Shown piece after piece: positions 18,444 to 29,287 of a stretch of 64,000 bases of DNA. A program made the translations under genes and the position numbers. Within the stretch, counting starts at the first letter, position 1. Each line of letters begins with the position of its first letter. The stretch is from Pseudomonas baetica (GTDB taxonomy: Bacteria; Pseudomonadota; Gammaproteobacteria; Pseudomonadales; Pseudomonadaceae). The stretch lies in NCBI RefSeq assembly GCF_019733355.1, contig NZ_JAIHLQ010000012.1, forward strand, positions 1 to 64,000, in the 5' to 3' direction. The notes below the pieces were generated by a model. That model was not told the origin of the DNA and did not search any database. It saw nothing but the letters and a program-made list of their open reading frames with translations.

Positions 18444-19691
18444 TTAGCTCAGGCGCAGGCGACTGGCGCCCACCAGCCAGCTGTAAATCAGATAAAGCAC
18501 CACGGTTGCCAGCAGCAGCAAGCCGCCCAGCGCGGTGGCCATGCCCCAGTTGATGCTGGTGTTGGTGTAGAACGCGACGAAGTAGCTGACCATCTGATCG
18601 TTCGGGCTGCCGAGCAGCGCCGGGGTGATGTAGTAGCCGATGGCGAGGATGAACACCAACAGGCAACCAGCGCCGATACCGGCGTAGGTCTGTGGGAGGT
18701 ACACCCGCCAAAAACTGGCGAACGGATGGCAGCCCAGCGAGATCGCGGCACGCATGTAGGTTGGCGAGATGCCTTTCATCACGCTGTAGATCGGCAGAAT
18801 CATGAACGGCAGCAGGATATGCACCATCGAGATGTAAACGCCGGTGCGGTTGAACACCAACTCCAGCGGTTTATCGATGATGCCCATCGCCATCAGGGCG
18901 CCGTTGATCAGACCACCCGATTGCAGCAACACGATCCAGGCGGCGACGCGCACCAGAATCGAGGTCCAGAACGGCAACAGCACCAAAATCATCAGCAGGT
19001 TGCTTTGGCGCGATGGCAGGTTCGCCAGCAGGTAAGCCAGTGGATAGGCGAGCAGCAGGCAGATCACGGTGATGACCAGGCCCATCCAGAACGTACGGGC
19101 GAAGATGTCGAGGTAGATCGCCTGATCGGGGGTGGCCGGGGCGATCTCGCCGAGGTCGTCGATGCGGTGGTCGACCGCCGCCAGCAGGTAATACGGGGTG
19201 ATGCTACTGGTGTTGCGCTTGACCGCTTGCCAGTAGGCCGGGTCGCCCCAGCGCTCGTCGAGTGTTTCCAGGGCGACTTTATAAGACGCCGGCTCGCTGG
19301 CAAATGGCAGCGCCCGGGCCGTTTTGGTCAGCAGGCTGCGATAGCCGGCCAACTCCATGTTCAAGCGCTTGGACAAATCGCCCAGCGTCGAGTTTTTCCG
19401 GGCTTCGGCGAGGTCGTCGCTGGCAGCCTTGTAGACCGGTTCGGCGGGTAGACCGCGACCGTCCCAACTGGCGATGGCCGCCACGGTACGCGGCATGCCG
19501 CCGACCACTTCCGGGTTGCCGACGCTTTTGTAGAGCAGCGCCACGATCGGCACCAGGAACACCAACAACAGAAACAACACCAGCGGCGCAATCAACGCCT
19601 GGGCCTTCCAGCGGTTGACCCGCTCGGCGTGCTTGAGCTTCTGCTTCAAGGTGGGGCTGGCGCCCTCGTTCAGGGGAACGGCGATGGCCAT
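18444..19691 (-). CDS. ABC transporter permease, PotB type with large periplasmic insertion
   Basis: The second permease subunit of the polyamine-type importer, 415 residues, clearly longer than PotB (about 275-285). After a first membrane helix (about residues 32-52) comes a soluble segment of some 140 residues, then the usual core with the EAA loop SLGCHPFASFWRVYLP. The inserted segment probably faces the periplasm. Extended PotB-like permeases of this kind exist in Pseudomonas. The ATG at 19691 is chosen; 21 more codons upstream look non-conserved. It lies between the binding-protein gene and the PotC-type gene. Confidence 0.85.
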   Translation of the reverse strand: MAIAVPLNEGASPTLKQKLKHAERVNRWKAQALIAPLVLFLLLVFLVPIVALLYKSVGNPEVVGGMPRTVAAIASWDGRGLPAEPVYKAASDDLAEARKNSTLGDLSKRLNMELAGYRSLLTKTARALPFASEPASYKVALETLDERWGDPAYWQAVKRNTSSITPYYLLAAVDHRIDDLGEIAPATPDQAIYLDIFARTFWMGLVITVICLLLAYPLAYLLANLPSRQSNLLMILVLLPFWTSILVRVAAWIVLLQSGGLINGALMAMGIIDKPLELVFNRTGVYISMVHILLPFMILPIYSVMKGISPTYMRAAISLGCHPFASFWRVYLPQTYAGIGAGCLLVFILAIGYYITPALLGSPNDQMVSYFVAFYTNTSINWGMATALGGLLLLATVVLYLIYSWLVGASRLRLS

Positions 19692-19764
19692 GACGTACTC
19701 CGCAAATCTTTGATCGTTACAGAGGTGGCGAACCACCTCGATCGATTGATGCACACAGATCCAA

Positions 19765-19870
19765 ATGTGGGGGCGACGGTGCGACGATTCGACTTGCTCG
19801 CGAAGGCGGCGTGTCAGTCACATCAATGTTGAATGTACTGGCGCTTTCGCGAGCAAGCCTGCTCCCACAG
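19765..19870. repeat. REP doublet, left arm degraded
   Basis: The right arm TTCGCGAGCAAGCCTGCTCCCACAGG (about 19846-19870) is well preserved. The left arm begins TGTGGGGGCGAC near 19765 and resumes as GACTTGCTCGCGAAG (19791-19805), as if an extra stretch had been inserted in it. It lies within the transporter operon, between the binding-protein and permease genes. Confidence 0.7.
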
Positions 19871-19887
19871 GAGGGCGAGCCCTCGGG

Positions 19888-20931
19888 TTACTTCGCCGCC
19901 CAGGCGTTGAAACGCTGCTCAAGCTGCTCGCCGTTATCAGCCCAGAAGCTGACGTCGATCTGCACCTGGTTGGCGATATTTTCCGGGGTGGTCGGCATGT
20001 CTTTCAGAACATCCTTGGACAGCAGCGGTACGGCTTGGGTGTTGGCCGGGCCGTAGGCGATGTTTTCCGAGTACGTCTTCTGCTGCTGCGGCTGCACCGA
20101 GTAGGCGATGAACTTCTTCGCCGCTTCGGCACGCTTGGCGTCCAGACCTTTCGGGATGGCCCATGCGTCGAAGTCGTAGATGCCGCCGTTCCAGACCACT
20201 TGGAGGTTGGACTCTTTCTGCACGGCAGCGATGCGACCGTTGTAGGCCGAGCTCATGACCACGTCGCCGGAAGCAAGGTATTGCGGCGGTTGAGCGCCGG
20301 CTTCCCACCACTGAATGCTGGGTTTGAGCTCATCGAGTTTCTTGAACGCGCGATCCTGACCATCCTTGCCGGCCAGCACTTTGTAGACGTCCTTCGGCGC
20401 AACGCCATCGGCCATCAAGGCGAATTCGAGGGTGTACTTGGCGCCTTTACGCAGGCCACGCTTGCCCGGGAATTTCTTGGTGTCCCAGAAATCAGCCCAA
20501 CTGGTTGGCGCGGTTTTCAGCTTGTCGGCGTTGTACGCCAGTACGGTCGACCAAACGAAGAAACCCACGCCGCAAGGCTGGATCGCCCCTTTGACGTAGT
20601 CTTCGCTCTTGCCGAACAACGCTGGGTCCAGTGGCTCGAACATGTCTTCGTCGCAACCACGGGACAGTTCTGGCGATTCAACCTCGACCAGGTCCCACGA
20701 CACGCTCTTGGTATCGACCATGGCTTTGACCTTGGCCATTTCGCCGTTGTACTCGCCGGCAATGATCTTGCCGTTGCCCGCCGCTTCCCACGGTGCATAA
20801 AAGGCTTTGACTTGCGCCGCCTTGTTCGCCCCGCCAAACGACACCACGGTCAAATCCGGGCCAGCGGCCATTGCGCTTGCCGCACCCATCAGGCCCAGGG
20901 TCAGGGCGGTGAACTTCAGGGATCTCAACAT
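19888..20931 (-). CDS. Periplasmic solute-binding protein, polyamine-type ABC importer
   Basis: The extracellular binding subunit (PotD/family 1 type) of the adjacent ABC importer. The 347-residue precursor has a signal peptide cleaved after about SAMAA, followed by a TVVSFGGANK strand. Two cysteines (in SRGCDEDMF and IQPCGVGFF, about 20 residues apart) could form a disulfide. Aromatic residues such as those in IQWWEAGAQ fit a cation-binding cleft. The ligand is not established; polyamines, GABA-like compounds or opines are possible. It lies between the ATPase and PotB-type genes in the operon. Confidence 0.87.
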   Translation of the reverse strand: MLRSLKFTALTLGLMGAASAMAAGPDLTVVSFGGANKAAQVKAFYAPWEAAGNGKIIAGEYNGEMAKVKAMVDTKSVSWDLVEVESPELSRGCDEDMFEPLDPALFGKSEDYVKGAIQPCGVGFFVWSTVLAYNADKLKTAPTSWADFWDTKKFPGKRGLRKGAKYTLEFALMADGVAPKDVYKVLAGKDGQDRAFKKLDELKPSIQWWEAGAQPPQYLASGDVVMSSAYNGRIAAVQKESNLQVVWNGGIYDFDAWAIPKGLDAKRAEAAKKFIAYSVQPQQQKTYSENIAYGPANTQAVPLLSKDVLKDMPTTPENIANQVQIDVSFWADNGEQLEQRFNAWAAK

Positions 20932-20979
20932 TTATTGTTCTCTCCACGTGCAGGGTTGGTGTTGGTAGTGCCGGGGCGA

Positions 20980-22104
20980 TCAGTTCGCCTCTAAAAGAGG
21001 ATCAAGCGCGCGTACGTGCTCGACCTGCCAGCCAAGCGGAACCACGTCACCGACAGCGAGCCCGGGATCGAGCTCGGCAATCGGTTGTTTCACGAAGAAG
21101 TCGGTCTTGCCGCAGACTTCCAGGCGTACTCGGACGTGGTCGCCCAGATAGATGAATTCCGCCACCCTCCCTGAGAAGCGGTTGACGCATTGATCGCTCG
21201 AACCGTTGAGGCTGACGCGCTCCGGACGGATCGACAGAGTCACCGGTTCGCCGGTCTGGCCGACGTTGACCGCCAGCGCCTCGACCTTCTCGCCACGACC
21301 GAGTTCGACCACGCAACGCTCGCCGTTCTGGCTGAGCAAGCGGCCATTGAGGCGGTTGTTCTCGCCAATGAAGTTGGCGACAAAGGTGTTCTTCGGCTCT
21401 TCGTAGAGGGTGCGTGGCGGCGCGATCTGCTGAATTTCGCCCTGATGGAATACCGCAACGCGGTCGGACATGGTCAGGGCTTCGCCCTGGTCGTGGGTCA
21501 CGTAGACCACGGTCACGCCGAGCCGCTGGTGCAGGTGCTTGATTTCCATCTGCATGTGTTCACGCAGTTGCTTGTCGAGGGCGCCCAGTGGTTCGTCCAT
21601 CAGCACCAGTTGCGGTTCGAACACCAACGCGCGAGCCAGTGCCACACGCTGTTGCTGACCACCGGACAACTGTGCCGGATAGCGTGAGGCGAAAGCGTCG
21701 AGCTGAACCATGCTCAAGACTTTCTTGACCTTGTCGCCGACGTCGCTCTTGTTCAGGCCGCGCACGGTCAGCGGGAACGCAAGGTTCTCGGCCACGGTCA
21801 TGTGCGGGAACAGTGCGTAGTTCTGGAACACCATGCCGATGTCGCGCTTGTGCGGCGGTACGTTGTTGATCGCACGCCCGTCCAGAAGGATTTCCCCGGC
21901 GGTCGGTGTTTCGAAACCGGCGAGCATCATCAGGCTGGTGGTCTTGCCGGAGCCGGACGGCCCGAGCAGGGTCAGGAACTCGCCTTTGCGAATGTCCACG
22001 TTGAGGTCTTTGACGATCAGGTTCTCGCCGTCGTAGCTCTTCTGCACTCCACGAAAGCTGACCAGCACATCACTGGCCCCTGCGTTTGAATCGACCTGGC
22101 TCAT
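20980..22104 (-). CDS. ABC transporter ATP-binding protein, PotA type
   Basis: The cytoplasmic ATPase of the polyamine-type importer, 374 residues. It shows Walker A GPSGSGKTTS (about residues 49-58), the Q-loop in MVFQNYALFP, the ABC signature LSGGQQQR, Walker B LVLMDEPLGALD and the switch His in VTHDQGEAL. A C-terminal TOBE regulatory domain follows (about residues 285-370). It is the first gene of the four-gene operon read right to left; the gap of about 350 bases upstream must hold the promoter. Confidence 0.93.
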   Translation of the reverse strand: MSQVDSNAGASDVLVSFRGVQKSYDGENLIVKDLNVDIRKGEFLTLLGPSGSGKTTSLMMLAGFETPTAGEILLDGRAINNVPPHKRDIGMVFQNYALFPHMTVAENLAFPLTVRGLNKSDVGDKVKKVLSMVQLDAFASRYPAQLSGGQQQRVALARALVFEPQLVLMDEPLGALDKQLREHMQMEIKHLHQRLGVTVVYVTHDQGEALTMSDRVAVFHQGEIQQIAPPRTLYEEPKNTFVANFIGENNRLNGRLLSQNGERCVVELGRGEKVEALAVNVGQTGEPVTLSIRPERVSLNGSSDQCVNRFSGRVAEFIYLGDHVRVRLEVCGKTDFFVKQPIAELDPGLAVGDVVPLGWQVEHVRALDPLLEAN

Positions 22105-22458
22105 ACCCGCACCTTTGTTGTTGATGACTGCTTGTGGGTTAAGCCTAGTGGCTGCTGACAGGCACGCAAATCGGGGCGCAGGAGAGAATCGCCTCAGCCG
22201 GATGGAAGGTTGGGGGTAGGGATTGCCCTACAAGGATGGCGCGTTTGGACAAGGCAGCCGCGAGCGACAAGCTGCGAGCCAACAGAGCAGGCATTAGCCG
22301 CTGTCGCTAACAGATATGCCCACAATCCGGAACACGGTGGAGATTCCATGTGGGAGGGGGCTTGCTCCCGAATGCAGTGGGTCATCCAACTTAGTTGGCG
22401 ACTGATACACCGCATTCGGGAGCAAGCCCCCTCCCACCGTTTTTGATTGCGGTGATCT
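22105..22458. other. Gap between ABC importer and response regulator genes
   Basis: No gene is supported in these 354 bases. The right third (22350-22438) is a REP doublet. The left part should contain the promoter of the ABC operon and the transcript end of the two-component operon. I see no clear hairpin terminator or consensus promoter. The stretch 22200-22340 has less even codon-like structure and no recognised content. Confidence 0.6.
22350..22438. repeat. REP doublet of the GGGGGCTTGCTCCCG subtype
   Basis: GTGGGAGGGGGCTTGCTCCCGAATGC at 22350-22375 is mirrored perfectly by GCATTCGGGAGCAAGCCCCCTCCCAC at 22413-22438. The inner region contains a further partial palindrome (CCAACTTAGTTGG). 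The perfect arms suggest a recent or conserved copy. Its core differs from the GCGAGCCTGCTCGCGAAG subtype seen at 13071 and 62462. Confidence 0.88.
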
Positions 22459-23088
22459 TCAGAGGAGTTTGTGTTCCATCGCGTATTTGACCAGTTCGGC
22501 CAGCGAGGTGATGTTGAGCTTCTGCATCAACCGCGCCTTGTGGGTGCTGATGGTCTTGCTGCTCAGGGCCAGTTGCTGGGCGATGTCGTTGACGTTGGCG
22601 CCTTGCGCCAGCCGCTCGAACACCGAGAACTCGCGCTCCGACAACAAAGAATGCAATGGTCGCGCATCAGTCAGGCCGACCTCGAAGACCATCCGATCAG
22701 CCAGATCCGGATCGATGTAGCGCCCGCCCGCCGCGACTTTGCGAATGGCGGTCAGCAACAGCGCCGGATCGCTGTCCTTGGTCGCGTAGCCGGCCGCTCC
22801 GACCTTCAATGCCCGCGCCGCCATTTGTGCTTCGTCGTGCATCGACAACACCAGAATGGCCGGCGGATTGTTCAGCGCACGGATTCGCGGGATCGCCTCA
22901 AGGCCGTTGACCCCAGGCATGGAGATGTCCAGCAACACCACTTCGCACGGCACATGACGCAGGGTTTCAAGCAGTTGCTCACCATTGCTCGCCTCCCCCA
23001 CCACTTGCAGGTCCTTGGCCAGGCCAATCAATTGCTTGATGCCTTCTCGGACGATGGTGTGGTCTTCGGCTACCAGTACACGGATCAC
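22459..23088 (-). CDS. NarL/LuxR-type response regulator
   Basis: A 209-residue two-component response regulator. The receiver domain has the acidic pair Glu8-Asp9, the phospho-acceptor Asp54 in VVLLDISMPG, the switch Ser in VLSMHD and the conserved Lys in YATKDS. The C-terminal LuxR-type helix-turn-helix (LSEREFSVFERLAQG...LSSKTISTHKARLMQKL) occupies about residues 147-200. It starts 18 bases after the sensor kinase gene, so the two form a pair. Targets are not visible, but the polyamine-type ABC operon lies directly downstream. Confidence 0.93.
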   Translation of the reverse strand: MIRVLVAEDHTIVREGIKQLIGLAKDLQVVGEASNGEQLLETLRHVPCEVVLLDISMPGVNGLEAIPRIRALNNPPAILVLSMHDEAQMAARALKVGAAGYATKDSDPALLLTAIRKVAAGGRYIDPDLADRMVFEVGLTDARPLHSLLSEREFSVFERLAQGANVNDIAQQLALSSKTISTHKARLMQKLNITSLAELVKYAMEHKLL

Positions 23089-23106
23089 GTTCTTCTCCAG
23101 ATTCAG

Positions 23107-25503
23107 TCAAACCTCATCCACCGGCACCCATACATTCAGACTGGTGCCCTCCCCCGGCTCACTCTCAAGCACCAAGCGCCCGCCCATGATCAGCACCCGC
23201 TCACGCATGCCGACCAGACCAAACGACGTCATCCTGCCCGTAGCGGCGACAAAGCCTACGCCATCATCGCTGACCGTCAGACACAATTCGTCGCCTTCCA
23301 GCGCCAGCGTCAGCTCCACAGTATGCGCCTGAGCATGACGCATCACGTTGGTCAACGCTTCCTGCAGGATGCGGAACAAGCCAATCGCCTTGGCATCGCT
23401 CAGCGCCGGCAGATTATCCGGCACCTGCACCAGACACGGAATTTGCGTGCGCGCTTCGAATCGGCGGGCCTGCCATTCAATCGCCGAAGCGATCCCGGCA
23501 TCCAGAATCGGCGGCCGTAGCGCCGTCGCCACATCGCGCACCAACTGGAACAATTGGGCGATCAGGCGTTTCATGCTGTTCAATCGCTCATTCAGCCCTG
23601 GGTCCAGTTGCGCGTAAGCCAGTTCGCACATCGATGTTTCGAGTTTGAGCACCGTCAGCATCTGCCCCAATTCATCGTGAACCTCACGAGCAATTCGCGC
23701 CTTCTCTTCTTCGCGGACACTTTCAAGGTGCGCCGACAGTTCACGCAGTTGCTCACGCGATGCCGCCAGTTCCAGTTCGATGCGTTTGCTCTCGGTGATG
23801 TCCCAGACGATGCCGTCCCAGACATAGGCGCCATCCTCCAACTGACGGGTGATCGCCTTGATCTCGGCCCAACGCTGCTCGCCCTGGCGCGTGAGGATTC
23901 GCCCCTGCCACGACCAATCGCTGTCGGTATCCAGCGCGTGATCCTGCGTGCGGTGATAACCGGCCTTGTCGTCCGGGTGCACCAGACTGCGCAGGCCCAT
24001 GTCGCGATGAGCAATAGCCGCCGGCGCATAGCCAACCAGACTTTCGCTGCCCTCGCTGATATAGGCAAAGTCGATCTGCCCGGTCACTGGCGCCCGCTCC
24101 AGACGGAACACCAGCCCCGGTACATTGGCGGCGATACCCTGCAGCCTTGCCTCACTTTCCTGCAACGCCGCCAACGCGCGACGGCGATCCGTGACATCGG
24201 TGAGGTAAACCACCAGATATTCACTCTCGCGAAAACGCAGAAAGCTCAGCGATACGTCAGCCGGCAGGATGCTGCCATCGGCGCGCACGCAACTGGTTTC
24301 GAAGCTCAGCGGGCCTTCTTCACTGGTCCGCGCGCGCTTCCACAGGCTGAGCCAGCGATCCATATACAGACCCGGTTCGAAGTCGATCAGCGGTCGTTCG
24401 ATGAGTGCGCCAGACGGATAGCCGAGCATGTTTTCCGCCGCGCGGTTGGCATAGCGAACATGACTGTCCCAGTTGACCCAAAGGATGCCGACGGTACTTT
24501 GATCGATGGAAAACTGCGTCAGGCGCAACGCCTCTTCGCTGGCTGTGCGCAGGGCGATGTCTTCCCGTGCGGCGAGCAGACGTTGCTCAAGGCTCTGTTG
24601 TTGGCGCCGCTGCCAGAACACAATCGCCGCGCAACTGAGCAGCATCACCGCGAACAACAGACTGAGGTTCTGCCAGAACCCCGGCGACTCCGTCAGTCGC
24701 GGGTATTTGGGTTGCAGCCATTGATTGTGCAGGCGCTCCAGATCCTTGGCCGGGATTGCGTTCAAGGCACTCTGGACAATGCCCGCCAGCTCCGGCCAAT
24801 CGCGACGTGAGGCGACTCGCAACAATTGCGGCAGGCCCACATCACCGACCACCACCAGTTCAGCGAACTCGGGCTCGGCCGACAACCGACCGAGTTGCGC
24901 TTCATCAACCACCGCGTAAGACGCCTGCTGACTCAGCAGCAATTGCAACGCCTGACGCTCCAGCGGCACGCCTTGCAGATTCAGATGGGGATAGTTGCTG
25001 CGCAGATAGTCGGCGGTGGCACTCGGCATGCGGATGGCGACGCGAGTCTGGCTGTCGATTTTTTCCAGATCCACTGCTGCGCTGGACTTTTGATCGCTGA
25101 CCACCAGTTGCGGGACACGCATGTATGGATCGGAAAACTTCCACAGACGCAGGGCACTCGGCGTCTGGGTCAGGCCCGGGGCGATGTCGATCTCGCCCTC
25201 GCGCAAAGCGGTTTCCAATTGCGCCAGATCCTGAAAGTTGCGCCAGCTCAATTCGATATTGAGTGCCCGGGCCAACCACTTCATCAACTCGACGTTGGCC
25301 CCGGACAGGCGCTGCAGGCGTCGGTCGTATTGCGCAAAGGGCGCCTGCAACACCAGACCGACACGCAGTTCATGGTGTTGCGCCAACCATTGCTGCTGGC
25401 CCTCTGACAATTGCGCAACGTGTGCCGGTGGCGCAGGCGCCGCCCAGCCCATCAAGGGAAACCACAAACAGCCGATAACCCACAGGCAGCAAAATCGCTT
25501 CAT
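23107..25503 (-). CDS. Sensor histidine kinase with periplasmic SBP domain and PAS domains
   Basis: A 798-residue NarL-family sensor kinase. In order it has a signal peptide or N-terminal anchor (1-22), a periplasmic family-3 solute-binding domain (about 35-255), and a membrane helix near 270-290. Two PAS domains follow (about 325-440 and 455-570), then a HisKA_3 dimerisation domain with the phospho-acceptor His in AREVHDELGQ. A HATPase domain has the N-box LQEALTNVMRHA and glycine loops DDGVGF and GLVGMRER. The attached binding domain suggests it senses an amino-acid-like or amine ligand. The start at 25503 follows GAGG on the minus strand. It is paired with the response regulator downstream. 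Confidence 0.9.
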   Translation of the reverse strand: MKRFCCLWVIGCLWFPLMGWAAPAPPAHVAQLSEGQQQWLAQHHELRVGLVLQAPFAQYDRRLQRLSGANVELMKWLARALNIELSWRNFQDLAQLETALREGEIDIAPGLTQTPSALRLWKFSDPYMRVPQLVVSDQKSSAAVDLEKIDSQTRVAIRMPSATADYLRSNYPHLNLQGVPLERQALQLLLSQQASYAVVDEAQLGRLSAEPEFAELVVVGDVGLPQLLRVASRRDWPELAGIVQSALNAIPAKDLERLHNQWLQPKYPRLTESPGFWQNLSLLFAVMLLSCAAIVFWQRRQQQSLEQRLLAAREDIALRTASEEALRLTQFSIDQSTVGILWVNWDSHVRYANRAAENMLGYPSGALIERPLIDFEPGLYMDRWLSLWKRARTSEEGPLSFETSCVRADGSILPADVSLSFLRFRESEYLVVYLTDVTDRRRALAALQESEARLQGIAANVPGLVFRLERAPVTGQIDFAYISEGSESLVGYAPAAIAHRDMGLRSLVHPDDKAGYHRTQDHALDTDSDWSWQGRILTRQGEQRWAEIKAITRQLEDGAYVWDGIVWDITESKRIELELAASREQLRELSAHLESVREEEKARIAREVHDELGQMLTVLKLETSMCELAYAQLDPGLNERLNSMKRLIAQLFQLVRDVATALRPPILDAGIASAIEWQARRFEARTQIPCLVQVPDNLPALSDAKAIGLFRILQEALTNVMRHAQAHTVELTLALEGDELCLTVSDDGVGFVAATGRMTSFGLVGMRERVLIMGGRLVLESEPGEGTSLNVWVPVDEV

Positions 25504-25576
25504 TGAAGCCTCATACACTGACAAATTCTGACCAACCCATTAGGCTGCCGGGATACTTTCTGGCCTGGAATAACCG

Positions 25577-26566
25577 ATGCCCTCTGTCTACCGCCTGGCA
25601 ATGCCAGCATTGTGCCTGTCGCTGATCCTGCCTTGTGCGTTTTCCGTCGAAGCGGCCGATCCGGCGCCTGCCACCAATTCGGCCCAACCCGCAGAAGAAA
25701 AACCCGTCGAACGTCAGCCACTGCTTGAGCGTAGTCAGGAAGAGGCGGCGGCACTGGAACGTATAGTCCCGACGCAAGAACAGCAACAGTTGCAGGCTGG
25801 CAGCGATACCTTCCTTGCCCTGTGGAAACCGGCCAATACCGCCGAACCCAAAGGCGCGGTGATTATCATCCCCGGCGCGGGCGAAACGGCTGACTGGCCT
25901 CAGGCAATCGGCCCGTTACGGCAAAAATTGCCGGACGTCGAATGGAGCAGCCTGAGCATCACCCTGCCCGACCTGCAAAGCGATGTCATCGCACCGCGCG
26001 TGATCGAAGCCGCAGCGGCACCCAAAGCCGCCGAAAGTGGCAGCAAGGATGCCACCACTGCGCAACCGATCGAACAAGCGGCTGGCGGTGAAGCGGAGGT
26101 GGCAGACCAGGTGGTGGCCGAAACGACGGAAGAACAAGCCAAAGCGGATGCCGAACGCATCTTCGCGCGCATTGACGCGGCAATTGCCTACGCCGAACAG
26201 CAGAGCGCACGCCGTATCGTGGTGCTCGGTCACGGCACGGGTGCCTACTGGGCAGCGCGTTATTTGAGCGAGAAGCAAACGGCGCAAGTCGAGAAGTTTG
26301 TCATGGTCGACGCGCAGGTTCCGACCAAGGCCAAACCGCCACTGGCGGAACTCACGCCAATGCTGAAGTTGCCGACCGCTGATATTTTCTACATGGACAA
26401 ACCGCTGGACCGCCATGCGGCGCTGGAGCGGATGCAGGCGAGCAAACGCTTGAAAACGTCGGTGTTCAGCCAAGTCGCACTCAAGGCATTGCCGGACAAC
26501 AAGGCTGAGCAGGAACAGTTGTTCCGCCGGGTGCGTGGTTGGTTGAATCCGCAGAACCCGGACTGA
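25577..26566 (+). CDS. DUF3530 family secreted alpha/beta-hydrolase-like protein
   Basis: A 329-residue exported protein of unknown function. A signal peptide ends near VEAA, followed by a Gln/Glu/Pro-rich stretch. The fold looks like an alpha/beta hydrolase with an early GAVIIIPGAGETAD oxyanion-type segment. The central region (about residues 138-195) is a low-complexity Ala/Glu-rich insertion. The position of the hydrolase nucleophile elbow reads LGHGTGAYW, with Thr where active members would usually have Ser, so catalysis is doubtful. Divergent from the sensor kinase gene. Confidence 0.75.
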   Translation: MPSVYRLAMPALCLSLILPCAFSVEAADPAPATNSAQPAEEKPVERQPLLERSQEEAAALERIVPTQEQQQLQAGSDTFLALWKPANTAEPKGAVIIIPGAGETADWPQAIGPLRQKLPDVEWSSLSITLPDLQSDVIAPRVIEAAAAPKAAESGSKDATTAQPIEQAAGGEAEVADQVVAETTEEQAKADAERIFARIDAAIAYAEQQSARRIVVLGHGTGAYWAARYLSEKQTAQVEKFVMVDAQVPTKAKPPLAELTPMLKLPTADIFYMDKPLDRHAALERMQASKRLKTSVFSQVALKALPDNKAEQEQLFRRVRGWLNPQNPD

Positions 26567-26586
26567 TCCAGCGCCGAGTTGCCCCA

Positions 26587-26670
26587 TTCGCGAGCAAGCC
26601 CGCTCCCACACTTGATTGCATTCCAACTGAAGAAACGCGATCGAATGTGGGAGCGAGCCTGCGCGCGAAG
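26587..26670. repeat. Inverted REP pair
   Basis: TTCGCGAGCAAGCCCGCTCCCACA (26587-26610) and TGTGGGAGCGAGCCTGCGCGCGAAG (26646-26670) face each other with about 35 bases between. Their order, right arm first, is the reverse of the doublet at 13071-13160. They lie between the convergent DUF3530 and djlA genes. Confidence 0.85.
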
Positions 26671-26700
26671 ACGCCGGTGCTGACAACACCCATCTAGCGC

Positions 26701-27468
26701 CTAACGAAATTCCCGCCGTTCCCGAATCAACGTGTAGGCGTTGTGCAAATCGCGGGTTTTCTCGGTCGCTTCACGCACCTGTGCCGGTGTCGCACCGCTG
26801 CCGGCAATCTTGTCCGGATGATGACGACTGAGCAAACGTCGATAAGCCCGTTTGATCTGCGCCGGCTCGCTGGACACCGAAACACCCAGCAGACGCATCG
26901 CTTCCTGATAACTCACCGCTGCACTGACGATCGGCCGCTTGCCGGGCTCGTAATCACTGGCCAGCGCCTGCACCTGATGCGTCGTCCAGCCCAGCCATTT
27001 ACCCCACTGCGCCAGCAACTCCCGCTCACTGACGCCAGCTCGACCGTCGGCCCAGACCATCCGCCAACACGCACGCAACACGCCTTCGGCCGCGTGCGGC
27101 TGCGCACTCAAACGCCGCAAATAGCAACGCAGACGATCACCACCGGACTTGCCGCGATTGAACGCCGCAATCGCCCGACGCATTGCCGGGTCGCTCATTT
27201 CCAGCGCTCGCATCTCGTTGCGCGCCTGCTGGATATGCCCGTCAGTGACCCGGCCATCACTCTTGGCCAGACGCCCGAGCAACACAAACAACAATTCGTC
27301 GTTGCGCAACACCGACCGACCACCGAGCTTTTCCCGCAGATGCCCCCAGCTCTGCAAGTGCAGGCGCCGATCCAGCGCCTGCCCCAACAACGCCCCAAGC
27401 ATGGCCCCCGGAATGCTGGCGATAGCAAAACCCGCTCCGGCTCCAATCAGAGTCCCTGGCCACAACAT
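26701..27468 (-). CDS. djlA: DnaJ-like co-chaperone DjlA
   Basis: DjlA-type proteins are membrane-anchored J-domain co-chaperones of DnaK. The 255-residue product starts with a glycine-rich hydrophobic segment (residues 1-32), then a TerB-like helical domain (about 50-160), and ends with a J domain (about 190-250) containing the HPD motif in SRHHPDKIAG. It is the last gene of the amgK-murU-djlA set, with only one base between it and murU. The pairing with cell-wall recycling genes is conserved in Pseudomonas but its reason is unclear. Confidence 0.87.
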   Translation of the reverse strand: MLWPGTLIGAGAGFAIASIPGAMLGALLGQALDRRLHLQSWGHLREKLGGRSVLRNDELLFVLLGRLAKSDGRVTDGHIQQARNEMRALEMSDPAMRRAIAAFNRGKSGGDRLRCYLRRLSAQPHAAEGVLRACWRMVWADGRAGVSERELLAQWGKWLGWTTHQVQALASDYEPGKRPIVSAAVSYQEAMRLLGVSVSSEPAQIKRAYRRLLSRHHPDKIAGSGATPAQVREATEKTRDLHNAYTLIRERREFR

Positions 27469-27469
27469 A

Positions 27470-29157
<1,688 letters not shown>

Positions 29158-29287
29158 TGCAAGGGTCTCCGACGGCGCTAGCCGTCAAGCGGGTCATGCT
29201 TTATTATCCAGCATCTTTTTCAGACCATCGAGAGGCGTGCGGCCCACACCGCGGGCAGATGGCACGCAGGAAGCCCGGACTAATAAG

